Positions 17,615-25,401 of a stretch of DNA of 64,000 nucleotides are shown here, in pieces. Both the position numbers and the translations under genes were made by a program. Source of the stretch: Thermus sp. 2.9 (lineage in GTDB: Bacteria; Deinococcota; Deinococci; Deinococcales; Thermaceae); assembly GCF_000794385.1 (NCBI RefSeq), contig NZ_JTJB01000031.1:1-64000 (forward strand). The letters run 5' to 3'. A model generated the notes under the pieces. It was given only the letters and a program-made list of their open reading frames with translations. It made no database searches and was not told the DNA's origin. Within the stretch, counting starts at the first letter, position 1, and each line of letters starts with the position of its first letter.

Positions 17615-18696
17615 TCGCCCCTCCATAGCGCCCGCAGGCGGCGGTAGGTGACCCAGGAAAGGCCAAAGAGGGTGGCGAGGAGGCTCGCCCCTATGGCTTC
17701 CCCGGGCATTCGGAGGTAAAGCATGGCGAGGAGGTTAAAGAGGAGGGCCACGCTCCAAAGGGCGAAGGCCACCCGGCGCTGGGAAAGCCCCCGGGAGAGG
17801 AGGTGGTGGTGGATGTGGTCCTTGCCCGGGGTGGAGAGGGGGTTTTGCCGCCGAAGGAGCCTTCGCACCACCACCTGGGTGGTGTCCAGGATGGGTAGGA
17901 GCAGGAAGAGCATGGGGGGAAGGAGGCCCAAGAAGGTGGTGAGCTTGAGGTTGCCCAAAAGGGCGGTGGCCGCCAGGGTGTAGCCCAGGAAGTAGGCCCC
18001 GGCGTCCCCCAGGATGATGCGGCTTGGGTGGAGGTTGTGCCGCAAAAACCCAAGGGCGGCCCCCGCCAAGGCGGCGAGGACCAGGGTGCCCGCGGCCCAG
18101 AAGGGGAACTGGGCGGAGACGAAGAGGAGGCTTACGGCGCTGATGTAGGCGATGCCTCCGGCGAGGCCGTCCAGGCCGTCCATGAGGTTGAGGGCGTTGG
18201 TGATGCCCACCACCCAAAGCCAGGTGAGGAAGAGCCCCAAGGCGGGGTCCAAGGGGGTGCCGAAGGCGGCCTCAAAGCGCACCCCCACCGCCATGAGGAG
18301 GAGGGCGGCCAGGGTTTGCACAAAGAGGCGGAAGAGGGGCGGAAGGCCGAACTGGTCGTCGATGAAGCCCACCAGGACCAGCCAGGCCCCGCCCAGGAGG
18401 ATGGCCAGGACCTGGATGAGGACGCTTTCCACCAGGATGGGCCGGAGGAAGGCCGCGGCCACCAGGGCCAGCACCACCCCGGCGTAGACGGCAAGCCCCC
18501 CGGCGTTGGGCAAGGGCTCCCGGTTGAGCCGGCGCTCGTTGGGTAGGTCGGCCCAACCCACCTTGAGGGCGAAGCGGCGCACGTGGGGAAGGAAGCGCCA
18601 GGTGAAGAAAAGGGCCAGAAAAAAGGCGAAGGCCACGGAAAGCCAACCCGTGCCCCCAGGGTCGGCCACGCCTACGCGCTTCAGAAGCTCGCTCAT
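17611..18696 (-). CDS. wecA: Undecaprenyl-phosphate GlcNAc-1-phosphate transferase (WecA/TagO-like)
   Basis: Membrane enzyme that loads a sugar phosphate onto undecaprenyl phosphate to start cell-surface glycan assembly. About ten hydrophobic helices are visible. Conserved cytoplasmic motifs are [36 protein letters not shown] and the histidine cluster KDHIHHHLL. The ATG at 18696 overlaps the upp stop as ATGA. A longer upstream reading has no family support. 361 residues is normal. Its wecB neighbour supplies an epimerised nucleotide sugar. Confidence 0.94.
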   Translation of the reverse strand: MSELLKRVGVADPGGTGWLSVAFAFFLALFFTWRFLPHVRRFALKVGWADLPNERRLNREPLPNAGGLAVYAGVVLALVAAAFLRPILVESVLIQVLAILLGGAWLVLVGFIDDQFGLPPLFRLFVQTLAALLLMAVGVRFEAAFGTPLDPALGLFLTWLWVVGITNALNLMDGLDGLAGGIAYISAVSLLFVSAQFPFWAAGTLVLAALAGAALGFLRHNLHPSRIILGDAGAYFLGYTLAATALLGNLKLTTFLGLLPPMLFLLLPILDTTQVVVRRLLRRQNPLSTPGKDHIHHHLLSRGLSQRRVAFALWSVALLFNLLAMLYLRMPGEAIGASLLATLFGLSWVTYRRLRALWRGE

Positions 18697-19319
18697 TTCG
18701 TGCCGTAGATGCGGTCCCCGGCGTCGCCAAGGCCGGGGACGATGTAGCCGTGCTCGTTCAAGTGTTGGTCCACCGCCGCCACCACCACCTCGGTGTCGGG
18801 GTGGTCCTCGGCGATGCGCCTTAGGCCCTCGGGGGCGGCGATGAGGCACATGAGCTTGATGCCCTTGGCTCCCTTTTCCTTGAGGAGGGAGAGGGCCAGG
18901 CTGGCGCTACCCCCCGTGGCCAGCATGGGGTCTAGGAGGAAGACCCGGCGCTCGGCGATGTCCGGGGGGAGCTTGGCGTAGTACTGCACGGGCTTGAGGG
19001 ACTCGGGGTCGCGGTAGAGCCCAATGTGCCCCACCCGGGCGTGGGGAACCAGCTTTAGGATGCCCTCCACCATGACGAGCCCCGCCCGGAGGATGGCCAC
19101 CAGGGCGAGCTTCTTGCCGGAGAGGACCTTGACCCGGGCCTCCGCCACGGGGGTTTCCACCGTGGCCTCGGTGAGCTCCAGGTCCCGCATGGCCTCGTAG
19201 GCCATGAGGAGGGAAAGCTCCTCGGCGAGCTCTCGGAAGTCCTTGGGGCCGGTGCGCTTGTCCCGCAGGTGGGCCAGCTTGTGCTGGACCAAGGGGTGGT
19301 CCACCAGGGTGATCCTCAT
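18693..19319 (-). CDS. upp: Uracil phosphoribosyltransferase
   Basis: Pyrimidine salvage: uracil plus PRPP gives UMP. The N-terminal [15 protein letters not shown], the PRPP loop [12 protein letters not shown] and the uracil-binding C-terminus [17 protein letters not shown] are all typical. 208 residues is the usual length. It is first gene of a three-gene set with wecA and wecB joined by four-base overlaps. The grouping with envelope sugar genes has no obvious biochemical reason beyond uridine nucleotides. Confidence 0.97.
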   Translation of the reverse strand: MRITLVDHPLVQHKLAHLRDKRTGPKDFRELAEELSLLMAYEAMRDLELTEATVETPVAEARVKVLSGKKLALVAILRAGLVMVEGILKLVPHARVGHIGLYRDPESLKPVQYYAKLPPDIAERRVFLLDPMLATGGSASLALSLLKEKGAKGIKLMCLIAAPEGLRRIAEDHPDTEVVVAAVDQHLNEHGYIVPGLGDAGDRIYGTK

Positions 19320-19326
19320 CCCGTAA

Positions 19327-19332
19327 AGCCTA
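19327..19332 (-). promoter_or_regulatory. -10 box of upp-wecA-wecB, leaderless start
   Basis: On the minus strand TAGGCT is followed by seven bases and the upp ATG. The first three bases of this box are also the TAG stop codon of the upstream kinase-like gene. Confidence 0.55.
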
Positions 19333-20169
19333 ACACGCCCTTCGGGGGGAAAGGCAGTCCTGGAAGAAGCTTAGGGCCTTGGGGAGCTTCTCCTTGAGGG
19401 CCTCGAGGAAGGCCTCGGGGCGCTTGGTGCGGAACCAGTGGAGGTCGTGGAGGTAGGTGAGGGGAACGTAGAAGGCGAGCCTCTCCCGCACCTCGGCGGG
19501 GTAGAAGCGGGCGATGCGGAGGAGGGCTTCCCGGGCCATCTCCTCCCCCAGAAGGTCCAGGCTTCCCGTCTTCAGGAGGGCGAGGTCGCGGGCGGGGTCA
19601 TCGCCCCCGGAACGCACCCAGTCCACCAGGAGGACCTCGGGACCCTCCGCGCCCGGATCCTTCACCAGGAGGTTGCCCGCCCAGGCGTCCCGGTGGCAGA
19701 AGCGCCTTTCCACCCCGGCGGCAAGGCCCACCTCCCGCCTTAGCCCCTGAATGAGGGCGAGGGCCTCGGGGATGGCGTGGAGGCTTTCGGCGAAGCGCTC
19801 TAGCCTTTCTAGGAGCTCCGCCTCGCGCACGTACCCGGGCTCGGGGAGGCGGTGGAGGGAGAGGAAGAGGTGGGCCAAGGCGGCTAAGGTCTTGGGGGTG
19901 AAGGCCTCGGGGGCGAAGGGCCGGCCGGGGAAGCGGCGGGTGATGAGGACCCCTTGGCCCTCCACCTCCGCCACCCCCAGGACGAAGTGCCCCAGGCCCG
20001 CCCGGGCCATGCGGCGGGCCTCGAGGGCGGCCAGGTGCGCCTCCTCAGGGCGGTAGACCTTGTAGACCTGCGCCCCGTCCGTGTAGACCCGGGCCTCAAA
20101 CCCCCCTAGGGGCGTGAGGTGGGCGAGGGTTTCCGGGGAGAGGAGGCCCTTCAGGGCGGAAAGCGCCAC
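19330..20169 (-). CDS. Aminoglycoside phosphotransferase-like small-molecule kinase
   Basis: 279-residue protein of the APH/choline-kinase fold. The catalytic loop is [11 protein letters not shown] (HxDxxxxN) near residue 170 and the metal-binding Asp is in [10 protein letters not shown]. The N-terminal lobe has [13 protein letters not shown] with the probable ATP-binding Lys. The substrate cannot be told, and sequence similarity to antibiotic kinases does not imply resistance. The start is GTG 20169, seven bases after TAGAAT on the minus strand. It is divergent from a radical SAM gene with 18 bp between starts. Confidence 0.8.
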   Translation of the reverse strand: MALSALKGLLSPETLAHLTPLGGFEARVYTDGAQVYKVYRPEEAHLAALEARRMARAGLGHFVLGVAEVEGQGVLITRRFPGRPFAPEAFTPKTLAALAHLFLSLHRLPEPGYVREAELLERLERFAESLHAIPEALALIQGLRREVGLAAGVERRFCHRDAWAGNLLVKDPGAEGPEVLLVDWVRSGGDDPARDLALLKTGSLDLLGEEMAREALLRIARFYPAEVRERLAFYVPLTYLHDLHWFRTKRPEAFLEALKEKLPKALSFFQDCLSPRRAC

Positions 20170-20187
20170 GGGGCTTATTCTAAGGCC
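20170..20187. promoter_or_regulatory. 18-bp divergent leaderless promoter pair (kinase-like / radical SAM)
   Basis: TATTCT at 20176-20181 ends six bases before the radical SAM GTG. On the other strand TAGAAT, overlapping the same bases, ends seven bases before the kinase-like GTG. As at 7397-7414, one set of base pairs serves as -10 box in both directions and both messages would be leaderless. Confidence 0.55.
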
Positions 20188-21262
20188 GTGGAGCTCTTGA
20201 GGCCCGAGGCCACCCTCCTCTCCTTGGGAGATAGGGTCCTCTCCTTTGACCGGGAAGGGCGGCTTTACCACTACTTCCGCCAGGGGATGACCTACAAGCG
20301 GGCCCTGGACGGAAGCCTCCACCTGCGCCACCGGGAGGGTGTGCGCCGGCGCCGGCGGCTCGCCCCGGAGGAGGCCCTTGGCGTTTACCGGGAGGCCTTG
20401 GCCCTGGCGGAGGCCCACCTGCGGGATGAGACGAGGCGGCGGGAAGTCCTCCGCTGGACCCCGGAGGCCCTCCTGGACCCCGGGCCCTACCAGAGGGCCT
20501 ACGCCTGGCCCATTAGCATCCTTCCCCCCGACGCCTACCTCGCCGTGGTCCTCCAGGCCACCACGGGCTGCACCTGGAACCGCTGCACCTTTTGTAGTTT
20601 TTACCAGGACCGCCCCTTCCAGAAGCGGAGCCCCGAGGCCTTCGCCGAGCACGTGGAGCGGGTGCGGGAGCTCCTCGGCCGGGGGATGCTCCTCCGGCGG
20701 GGGGTGTTCCTGGCGGACGGGAACGCCCTCGCCCTCTCCGAGCCCCTTCTCCCCCTTCTGGAGATCGTGCAAAGGGCCTTCCCTGGGGAGCCGGTCCTGG
20801 GCTTTTTGGACCTCTTCAGCGGGCTTAAGAAGGAGGCCTCCTGGTGGGAAGGGCTTCGGGCCTTGGGCCTGAGGCGGGTGTACGTGGGGCTGGAGACGGG
20901 CCACGCCCCCCTCCTCGCCCTCCTGGGGAAGCCCGGCCACCCCCGGGAGGTCGTGGCCTTGGTGGGCGCCTTGAAGCGGGCGGGGGTGGCCGTGGGGGTG
21001 ATCCTCCTGGTGGGGGCTGGGGGAAAGCCCTTCGCCCAGGCCCACTTCCGGGATAGCCTCGCCCTTTTGGCCGAGCTTCCCTTGGACCGGGGGGACATCG
21101 TTTACCTAATCCCCCTTCCAGGAGGACCCGAGCACCCCCTACGCCGCCCTGGGCCTAGAACCCCTTCCCGAGGTGGAGGCGGAGCTCGAGGCCTGGGAGG
21201 AGGCCCTTCGCCGCCTGGGCCTCAGGGCGGGCCGCTATGACATCCGGGAGTTCCTCTACTGA
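20188..21262 (+). CDS. Radical SAM protein, frame break at 21111-21115
   Basis: Contains an iron-sulfur motif in TTGCTWNRCTFCSFY, a CX4CX2C arrangement, at about residue 130. A partial TIM barrel follows with LGFLDLFSGLKKE, RVYVGLETGHAPLLALLGKPG and GVILLVGAGGK. The frame is lost after DIVYLIP. In the next frame the protein continues QEDPSTPYAALG...YDIREFLY and stops at 21262. Removing one C from CCCCC at 21111-21115 restores a single frame of about 357 residues. The substrate is unknown. The start is GTG 20188, next to a -10 box. The end overlaps the convergent CDGSH gene by seven bases. Confidence 0.8.
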
Positions 21263-21462
21263 ACCTCTATTTCCCCGGCTTCCGCCTGGAAGCCCACTTC
21301 CTTATGGGCGCCGTCGCAGAAGGGCTTGTTCCCGGAGTGGCCGCAGCGGCAAAGGGCGAGCCTGGGTCGCTCTAGCCGCCTTTCCTCCCCGTTTAGGCGG
21401 AAGGTGCTCCCCTCGGGGAGGTCCAGGACGTAAGGGCCGTTTTCCCGGAAGCGGAGACGCAT
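21256..21462 (-). CDS. CDGSH iron-sulfur domain protein
   Basis: 68-residue protein with one CDGSH-type 2Fe-2S site: CRCGHSGNKPFCDGAH, which supplies three Cys and one His ligand. It belongs to the mitoNEET-like family of small electron or cluster-transfer proteins. The ATG at 21462 is supported by AAGGAGG seven bases upstream. The longer frame upstream has no family support. It is divergent from another small Cys-rich protein gene, with 31 bp between. Confidence 0.9.
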   Translation of the reverse strand: MRLRFRENGPYVLDLPEGSTFRLNGEERRLERPRLALCRCGHSGNKPFCDGAHKEVGFQAEAGEIEVQ

Positions 21463-21481
21463 GGCCTCCTTAGGATACCCG

Positions 21482-21487
21482 TATAGT
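21482..21487 (+). promoter_or_regulatory. -10 box of the CopZ-N-like gene, leaderless
   Basis: TATAGT ends six bases before the ATG at 21494. Confidence 0.5.
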
Positions 21488-21493
21488 GGGGGT

Positions 21494-21907
21494 ATGCGCT
21501 GCCCCCAAAGCGGCCAGGAGGGGCTTCCCGTGCCCCTCAAGGCGGTGAAGAACTTCCTCACAGGAAGGGCCTTGGCCCGCCTTGACCCAGAAGCGGCCCA
21601 TTACCTCTGCCAGGACCCTCGCTGTCCCGTGGTCTACTACGGGGCGGAGGGGGTGTACCGCCTGGAGGATGTCCGCTTCCCCGTGTACGACAAGGGCGCT
21701 TCCTGGGTGTGCTACTGCTTTGACTGGACGCGGGAGGCCATTCAGGAAGCCCTCTTGGCCGGGAAAGACCCGGTGGCGGAGGTGGAGGCGGGGGTGAGGG
21801 CCAAGCGGTGCGCCTGCGAGGTGCGCAACCCCCGGGGCAAGTGCTGCCTGCCCGCGCTGAGGGCGGAGGTGGCGAGGCTTGCATCCCCTCGAGGCCCCCT
21901 TCCGTGA
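21494..21907 (+). CDS. CopZ N-terminal-domain-like Zn/2Fe-2S protein
   Basis: 137-residue Cys-rich protein. The order of segments (CP..G at the start, LCQDPRCPVVYY, VCYCFDWTREAIQEAL, CACEVRNPRGKCCL at the end) recalls the N-terminal zinc and 2Fe-2S domain of the Archaeoglobus copper chaperone CopZ. The C-terminal HMA domain of that protein is absent. The start ATG 21494 sits six bases after TATAGT. A redox or metal-handling role is inferred. The assignment rests on remembered family patterns, not a search. It overlaps the tilS-tadA start by 29 bp. Confidence 0.7.
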   Translation: MRCPQSGQEGLPVPLKAVKNFLTGRALARLDPEAAHYLCQDPRCPVVYYGAEGVYRLEDVRFPVYDKGASWVCYCFDWTREAIQEALLAGKDPVAEVEAGVRAKRCACEVRNPRGKCCLPALRAEVARLASPRGPLP

Positions 21908-23408
21908 ACGCCTGGCGGCCCTGGCCCCGGAGGACCCCTTGGTCCTGGCGGTCTCGGGGGGCGGGGACTCCGTGGCCCTGGCCCACCTGGTCCACCGGGC
22001 GGGGCGAAGGGGGGTGGTGGCCCACCTGGACCACGCCTTAAGGCCCGATAGCGCCGGGGACCTGGCCTTCGTGCGGGCCCTGGCGGAGAGGCTTGGCTTT
22101 CCCTTCTATGCCGAGCGGGTGGAGGTGGGGCGGATCGCCCGGGAGAGGGGGGAGAACCTCGAGGCCTTGGCCCGGGAGGTGCGCTACGCCTTCCTCCACC
22201 GGGTGGCCAGGGAGGTGGGGGCCAAGGCCATCCTCACCGCCCACACCCTGGACGACCAGGCGGAAACCCTTCTCCTCAAGCTCCTCCAGGGCACGGCCCG
22301 GGGGCTTGCCATCCGGGAGAAGGAGGGCCTGGTGGTGCGGCCCCTCCTCCCCTTCCCCCGGGAGGCCCTCCGGGACTACCTGGGGTTCTTGGGGGAGGCC
22401 TGGCGGGAGGACCCCACCAACCAAGACCCCGCCTTGGACCGCAACTACCTCCGCCTCGTGGTCTTCCCCCTCCTGCTGGAGCGCTTTCCCGCCGCCCGGG
22501 AGGCTTTGGCCCGCTTCGCCCAGGCCCGGGAGATGGAGGACGCCCACCTGGAAAAGGAGGCCAGGGCCCGCCTCCTCCCAGACCCCCGCTTCTTCGTCCC
22601 CGCCTACCGCGTGGCCCCTCTGGTGGAAGCCCCCCCCGCCCTCCGCCGCCGCGCCCTGCGCCAGGTGTTGGAGGGCCTCTTCCTCCGCCCCGAGGCCCGG
22701 CACATCGCCCTCTTGGAAGGCGCCTTGGCGGGCCGGGCCGCCACCTTACCGGAAGGCCACACGGCTCGCCGCAAGGGGGGGACGCTCTTCCTCATCCCTC
22801 CCGCCCCCAGGCTTCCCCTTCCCCCGGGCTTCCGCCGCCCGGAGCCGGGGGACTACCTGGTTATGCCCTATGGCCGCAAGCGCCTGGTGGACTTCCTGGC
22901 GGAAAAAGGGGTGCCCAAGGAACTCAAGGGCCTCTGGCCCGTGCGGGCGGAGGGGAAGCGGGTGGTGGAGGTCTACGGGCTTTTTCCCCCGGGGGAGGGG
23001 GAGAGGCTCATGGGGCTTGCCTTGGAGGAGGCGCAGGAAGCCTTGGCCCAGGGGGAGGTGCCCGTGGGGGCGGTGTTGGTGGCGGGAGAGCGGCTTTATC
23101 GGGCCCACAACCGGGTGGAGGCCACGAAGGACCCCACGGCCCACGCGGAGATGCTCCTTCTGCGCCAGGCCGGGAAGGAGGCCCGGGGCGGGCGGGTCTA
23201 CGTGACCCTGGAGCCTTGCCTCATGTGCCAGCACGCCCTCACCCAGGCGGGGGTGGAGGTGGTCTACGGGGCGGAAAACCTCAAGGAGGGAGCCCTCACC
23301 CGCTTTGGCCAGCGGGGAAAGGTCTTGGGTGGCGTGCGGGAAGGGGAGTGTGCTAAGCTCTTAAGGGATTTCTTCGCCCGGCTCAGGGAGGGGTGCCGGA
23401 GCGGTTGA
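21879..23408 (+). CDS. Fused tRNA(Ile) lysidine synthase / tRNA adenosine deaminase
   Basis: Two wobble-base enzymes in one 509-residue chain. Residues 1 to about 365 are TilS: the PP-loop SGGGDS at 26-31, HLDHALRPDSA and HTLDDQAETLLLKLLQG. TilS converts C34 of tRNA-Ile(CAU) to lysidine. Residues about 375-509 are TadA: the zinc/catalytic HAE near 420 and PCLMCQHAL near 445. TadA makes inosine 34 in tRNA-Arg(ACG). It starts at TTG 21879, 20 bp after GCGGAGGTGG, inside the end of the previous gene, so coupling is likely. The stop codon lies inside tRNA-Ser. I recall MesJ/deaminase fusions being annotated in Deinococcus, so the fusion is probably phylum-wide. Confidence 0.93.
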   Translation: MHPLEAPFRERLAALAPEDPLVLAVSGGGDSVALAHLVHRAGRRGVVAHLDHALRPDSAGDLAFVRALAERLGFPFYAERVEVGRIARERGENLEALAREVRYAFLHRVAREVGAKAILTAHTLDDQAETLLLKLLQGTARGLAIREKEGLVVRPLLPFPREALRDYLGFLGEAWREDPTNQDPALDRNYLRLVVFPLLLERFPAAREALARFAQAREMEDAHLEKEARARLLPDPRFFVPAYRVAPLVEAPPALRRRALRQVLEGLFLRPEARHIALLEGALAGRAATLPEGHTARRKGGTLFLIPPAPRLPLPPGFRRPEPGDYLVMPYGRKRLVDFLAEKGVPKELKGLWPVRAEGKRVVEVYGLFPPGEGERLMGLALEEAQEALAQGEVPVGAVLVAGERLYRAHNRVEATKDPTAHAEMLLLRQAGKEARGGRVYVTLEPCLMCQHALTQAGVEVVYGAENLKEGALTRFGQRGKVLGGVREGECAKLLRDFFARLREGCRSG

Positions 23409-23478
23409 ACGGGCCGGTCTCGAAAACCGGTAGGCCCCGCAAGGGGCCTCGCGGGTTCGAATCCCGCCCCCTCCGCCA
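23387..23478 (+). tRNA. tRNA-Ser(CGA)
   Basis: Acceptor arms GGAGGGG and CCCCTCC pair perfectly with G as discriminator and an encoded CCA. The anticodon stem CCGGT/ACCGG encloses the loop CTCGAAA, giving anticodon CGA (reads UCG). A long variable arm (GGCCCCGCAAGGGGCC) marks a serine tRNA, and the T-arm has GGGTTCGAATCCC. The first 22 bases overlap the end of the tilS-tadA gene. No separate promoter is seen, so it is probably cut from that mRNA. Confidence 0.97.
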
Positions 23479-23481
23479 AAA

Positions 23482-23502
23482 GGCGGCCTCTGGCCGCCTT
23501 TT
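23482..23502 (+). terminator. Rho-independent terminator after tRNA-Ser
   Basis: Perfect 7-bp stem GGCGGCC / GGCCGCC with a three-base loop, followed by TTTT. It directly follows the tRNA. Confidence 0.85.
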
Positions 23503-23505
23503 CAT

Positions 23506-23523
23506 ATCCCCCATTTGGGGGAT
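23506..23523. repeat. Inverted repeat upstream of pilA1
   Basis: ATCCCCC and GGGGGAT flank ATTT as a perfect hairpin, three bases after the terminator and about 48 bp before the pilA1 start. It could be a second terminator element or an operator for the competence operon. Confidence 0.4.
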
Positions 23524-23570
23524 GCGCTGGGTTCCCTAGGAGTTCTACCATGGCCCATGGGGAGGTAAGG

Positions 23571-24008
23571 GTGAGTGCCAAAGGACTTAGTTTGATGGAG
23601 CTCCTGGTGCTCCTCGCTATTTTGGCTGGGGTCTTGGCCATGGGGGCCCTGAACGGGCGACGGACCCTTTCAGGCCAAGAACAAGCGGCCTTCCTCAATA
23701 CTCTCCAGAACGTTTTCTGGCAGGGGGCCACTGAGGCGGCGAGCCGGGGGGAAAACCTCACCTTGGAGCGGAATGGAAGCCGCTTGGAGTTGAAACGGGG
23801 GTCCACGGTGCTTCGCGCTTGGGATATTCCTCAGGGCGTAGTCCTTTCGCTCGGCGACGGTCCCATCGCCCGGTTTACGCCTCCAGGCAAGGTGCAGGAT
23901 CCCCAAGGACGGCCCCTTTCCCAACCCCTCACTTTCACCGCCGCGGTAAACGGGAGAACCTACACCTACACCATTTCCCTCATCGGGGAGGCGAAGAGGG
24001 TACCATGA
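23571..24008 (+). CDS. pilA1: Type IV prepilin-like protein PilA1
   Basis: Minor pilin of the natural-transformation system. The prepilin site is very clear: a five-residue leader MSAKG, cleavage, then LSLMELLVLLAIL with Glu at +5 and a hydrophobic helix. GTG 23571 is chosen because GGAGGT lies six bases upstream and the leader then has a normal size. The longer frame from ATG 23550 would add seven residues. It is first of pilA1-pilA2-pilA3-comZ and overlaps pilA2 as ATGA. Symbols follow the T. thermophilus order. Confidence 0.87.
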   Translation: MSAKGLSLMELLVLLAILAGVLAMGALNGRRTLSGQEQAAFLNTLQNVFWQGATEAASRGENLTLERNGSRLELKRGSTVLRAWDIPQGVVLSLGDGPIARFTPPGKVQDPQGRPLSQPLTFTAAVNGRTYTYTISLIGEAKRVP

Positions 24009-24481
24009 GAAAGAACCCGGGCTTAACCTTGTTGGAGGTGCTCATCGCCCTATCTATCCTTTCCCTCGTGTTATTGGCCTTTAACGCCGTTTTGGTTTCC
24101 AGCCTGCGGCAGACTTCCGTTTCCGGGGCGAGGACCCAGGCGGTACAAATCCTGAACTACGTTGGCCGCAGGATCGTAGGGGGAGATGCGGCCTTGCTTC
24201 CTGGGTCCACCCCCATCACCTACGGCTATGGGACGCTTCGCCAGGCATTTCCGGACCTCCCCCAGGAAGCTCGCTTTGCCAATCCTGACCTTTACCGGGT
24301 AGTGGTGAGCAACTTGGGAGCCCCGAGCTGGACTTCCTCCTTAGGGGTTAGCCTCAACGAGTACCGGATCCAGGTGTGCTGGCGGCAAAGTGGCCAGGAG
24401 TACTGTACGGAAGGAAGGACTTTTTCTGCGCCGCCTGCCGCCTCAGGATCCCCACCTCCACCCCTAGAGGGGGTTAACTAA
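24005..24481 (+). CDS. pilA2: Type IV prepilin-like protein PilA2
   Basis: 158 residues. The leader MRKNPG is followed by cleavage and LTLLEVLIALSILSLVLLAF, with Glu +5 and the usual hydrophobic helix. It belongs to the PulG/GspI-like minor pilins. The translation start overlaps the pilA1 stop. The distal part contains paired Cys in VCWRQSGQEYC, which may form a disulfide after export. Confidence 0.87.
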   Translation: MRKNPGLTLLEVLIALSILSLVLLAFNAVLVSSLRQTSVSGARTQAVQILNYVGRRIVGGDAALLPGSTPITYGYGTLRQAFPDLPQEARFANPDLYRVVVSNLGAPSWTSSLGVSLNEYRIQVCWRQSGQEYCTEGRTFSAPPAASGSPPPPLEGVN

Positions 24482-24493
24482 CGGGAGGGAACC

Positions 24494-25390
24494 ATGCGGA
24501 AAACCTTTGGCTTCACCCTTTTGGAGCTTCTCCTGGCCTTGGCCATCTTGGCCACGGTTATGGCCATCGCCTACGGTGGAATGGTGCAGTTCATGGGCTT
24601 TCGCTCAGACGTGGACGCCGCAGCGGGTGCACAAGCTAAGCTACGCCGCATTGTGGAGGTGTTTACGCAGGATTTGCGGAGTGCGGTGTTCGGGGGGCTG
24701 GCCTCCACGCCCTATCCCACCGGCCAGGTCAGCGTTTCCTTCGCCCTTATTGAGGGAGGCGCAGGGTATCCCGTTTTGCCCCACGATAGCGGGAGCAACA
24801 ACAGCTTCAAGCAAGCTGCGGAGGCCAAAATCCTGGTTTTGGCAAGCCAAGCCTCCGCCATAGGAATTTCCCCTGGGGATTACGTTCTCATGGTCAACGC
24901 CAACGGGGATGGGGTCATCCTTCCCGTCACGGGGGTGAACGCCGTGGGAGGGCAACCTAACCGTTGGCACGTGGTCCACGCGGGTTGCGGCAACACCATT
25001 GATTACACGCCCAATACCCTTCTCTTCCGGGTGCGTACCTTGGGGTTTAGGTACAACCCGAGCACGAAGGAACTGGTGTACCGCGAAGGTTCGGGGGGTG
25101 AGGTTCCCGTGGCGTTTAACCTGACCCGCTTCGCCATCGGTTACGTCTATGAGGCGGGGCAAGGGGAGGTGTTGGTGAACCCGCAAGGCTATGATTATGC
25201 CAACCCCACTGGGACGCCGCCATTTCAGATTACCCAGAATGGCAAGACGTATACCCTGAGGCGCCTTTCCCTAGTGTTGGGGACCGAGACGCCTTCCCGC
25301 GGCCGCACGGTGGACCGGGTGTACACGAGCCAGGTGGAGCTTTCCTCCAACACCCAGTACCAGGTGCGGCGCATTCTGCCTTGCCGATAG
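24494..25390 (+). CDS. pilA3: Type IV prepilin-like protein PilA3
   Basis: 298 residues. The leader MRKTFG, cleavage, then FTLLELLLALAILATVM. It is a GspJ-like minor pilin. A Shine-Dalgarno GGGAGGG lies five bases before the ATG. It lies 12 bp after pilA2 and 11 bp before comZ, clearly one operon. Composition is less GC-extreme than the neighbouring housekeeping genes, which is common for exported pilins. Confidence 0.87.
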   Translation: MRKTFGFTLLELLLALAILATVMAIAYGGMVQFMGFRSDVDAAAGAQAKLRRIVEVFTQDLRSAVFGGLASTPYPTGQVSVSFALIEGGAGYPVLPHDSGSNNSFKQAAEAKILVLASQASAIGISPGDYVLMVNANGDGVILPVTGVNAVGGQPNRWHVVHAGCGNTIDYTPNTLLFRVRTLGFRYNPSTKELVYREGSGGEVPVAFNLTRFAIGYVYEAGQGEVLVNPQGYDYANPTGTPPFQITQNGKTYTLRRLSLVLGTETPSRGRTVDRVYTSQVELSSNTQYQVRRILPCR

Positions 25391-25401
25391 GAGGGAGGAG
25401 T

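Noticed and set aside
19330-20169. Antibiotic-resistance call for the APH-like kinase
   Set aside because: The HRDxxxxN fold is shared by many kinases of sugars, cofactors and amino alcohols. Nothing in the sequence or context points to an antibiotic.
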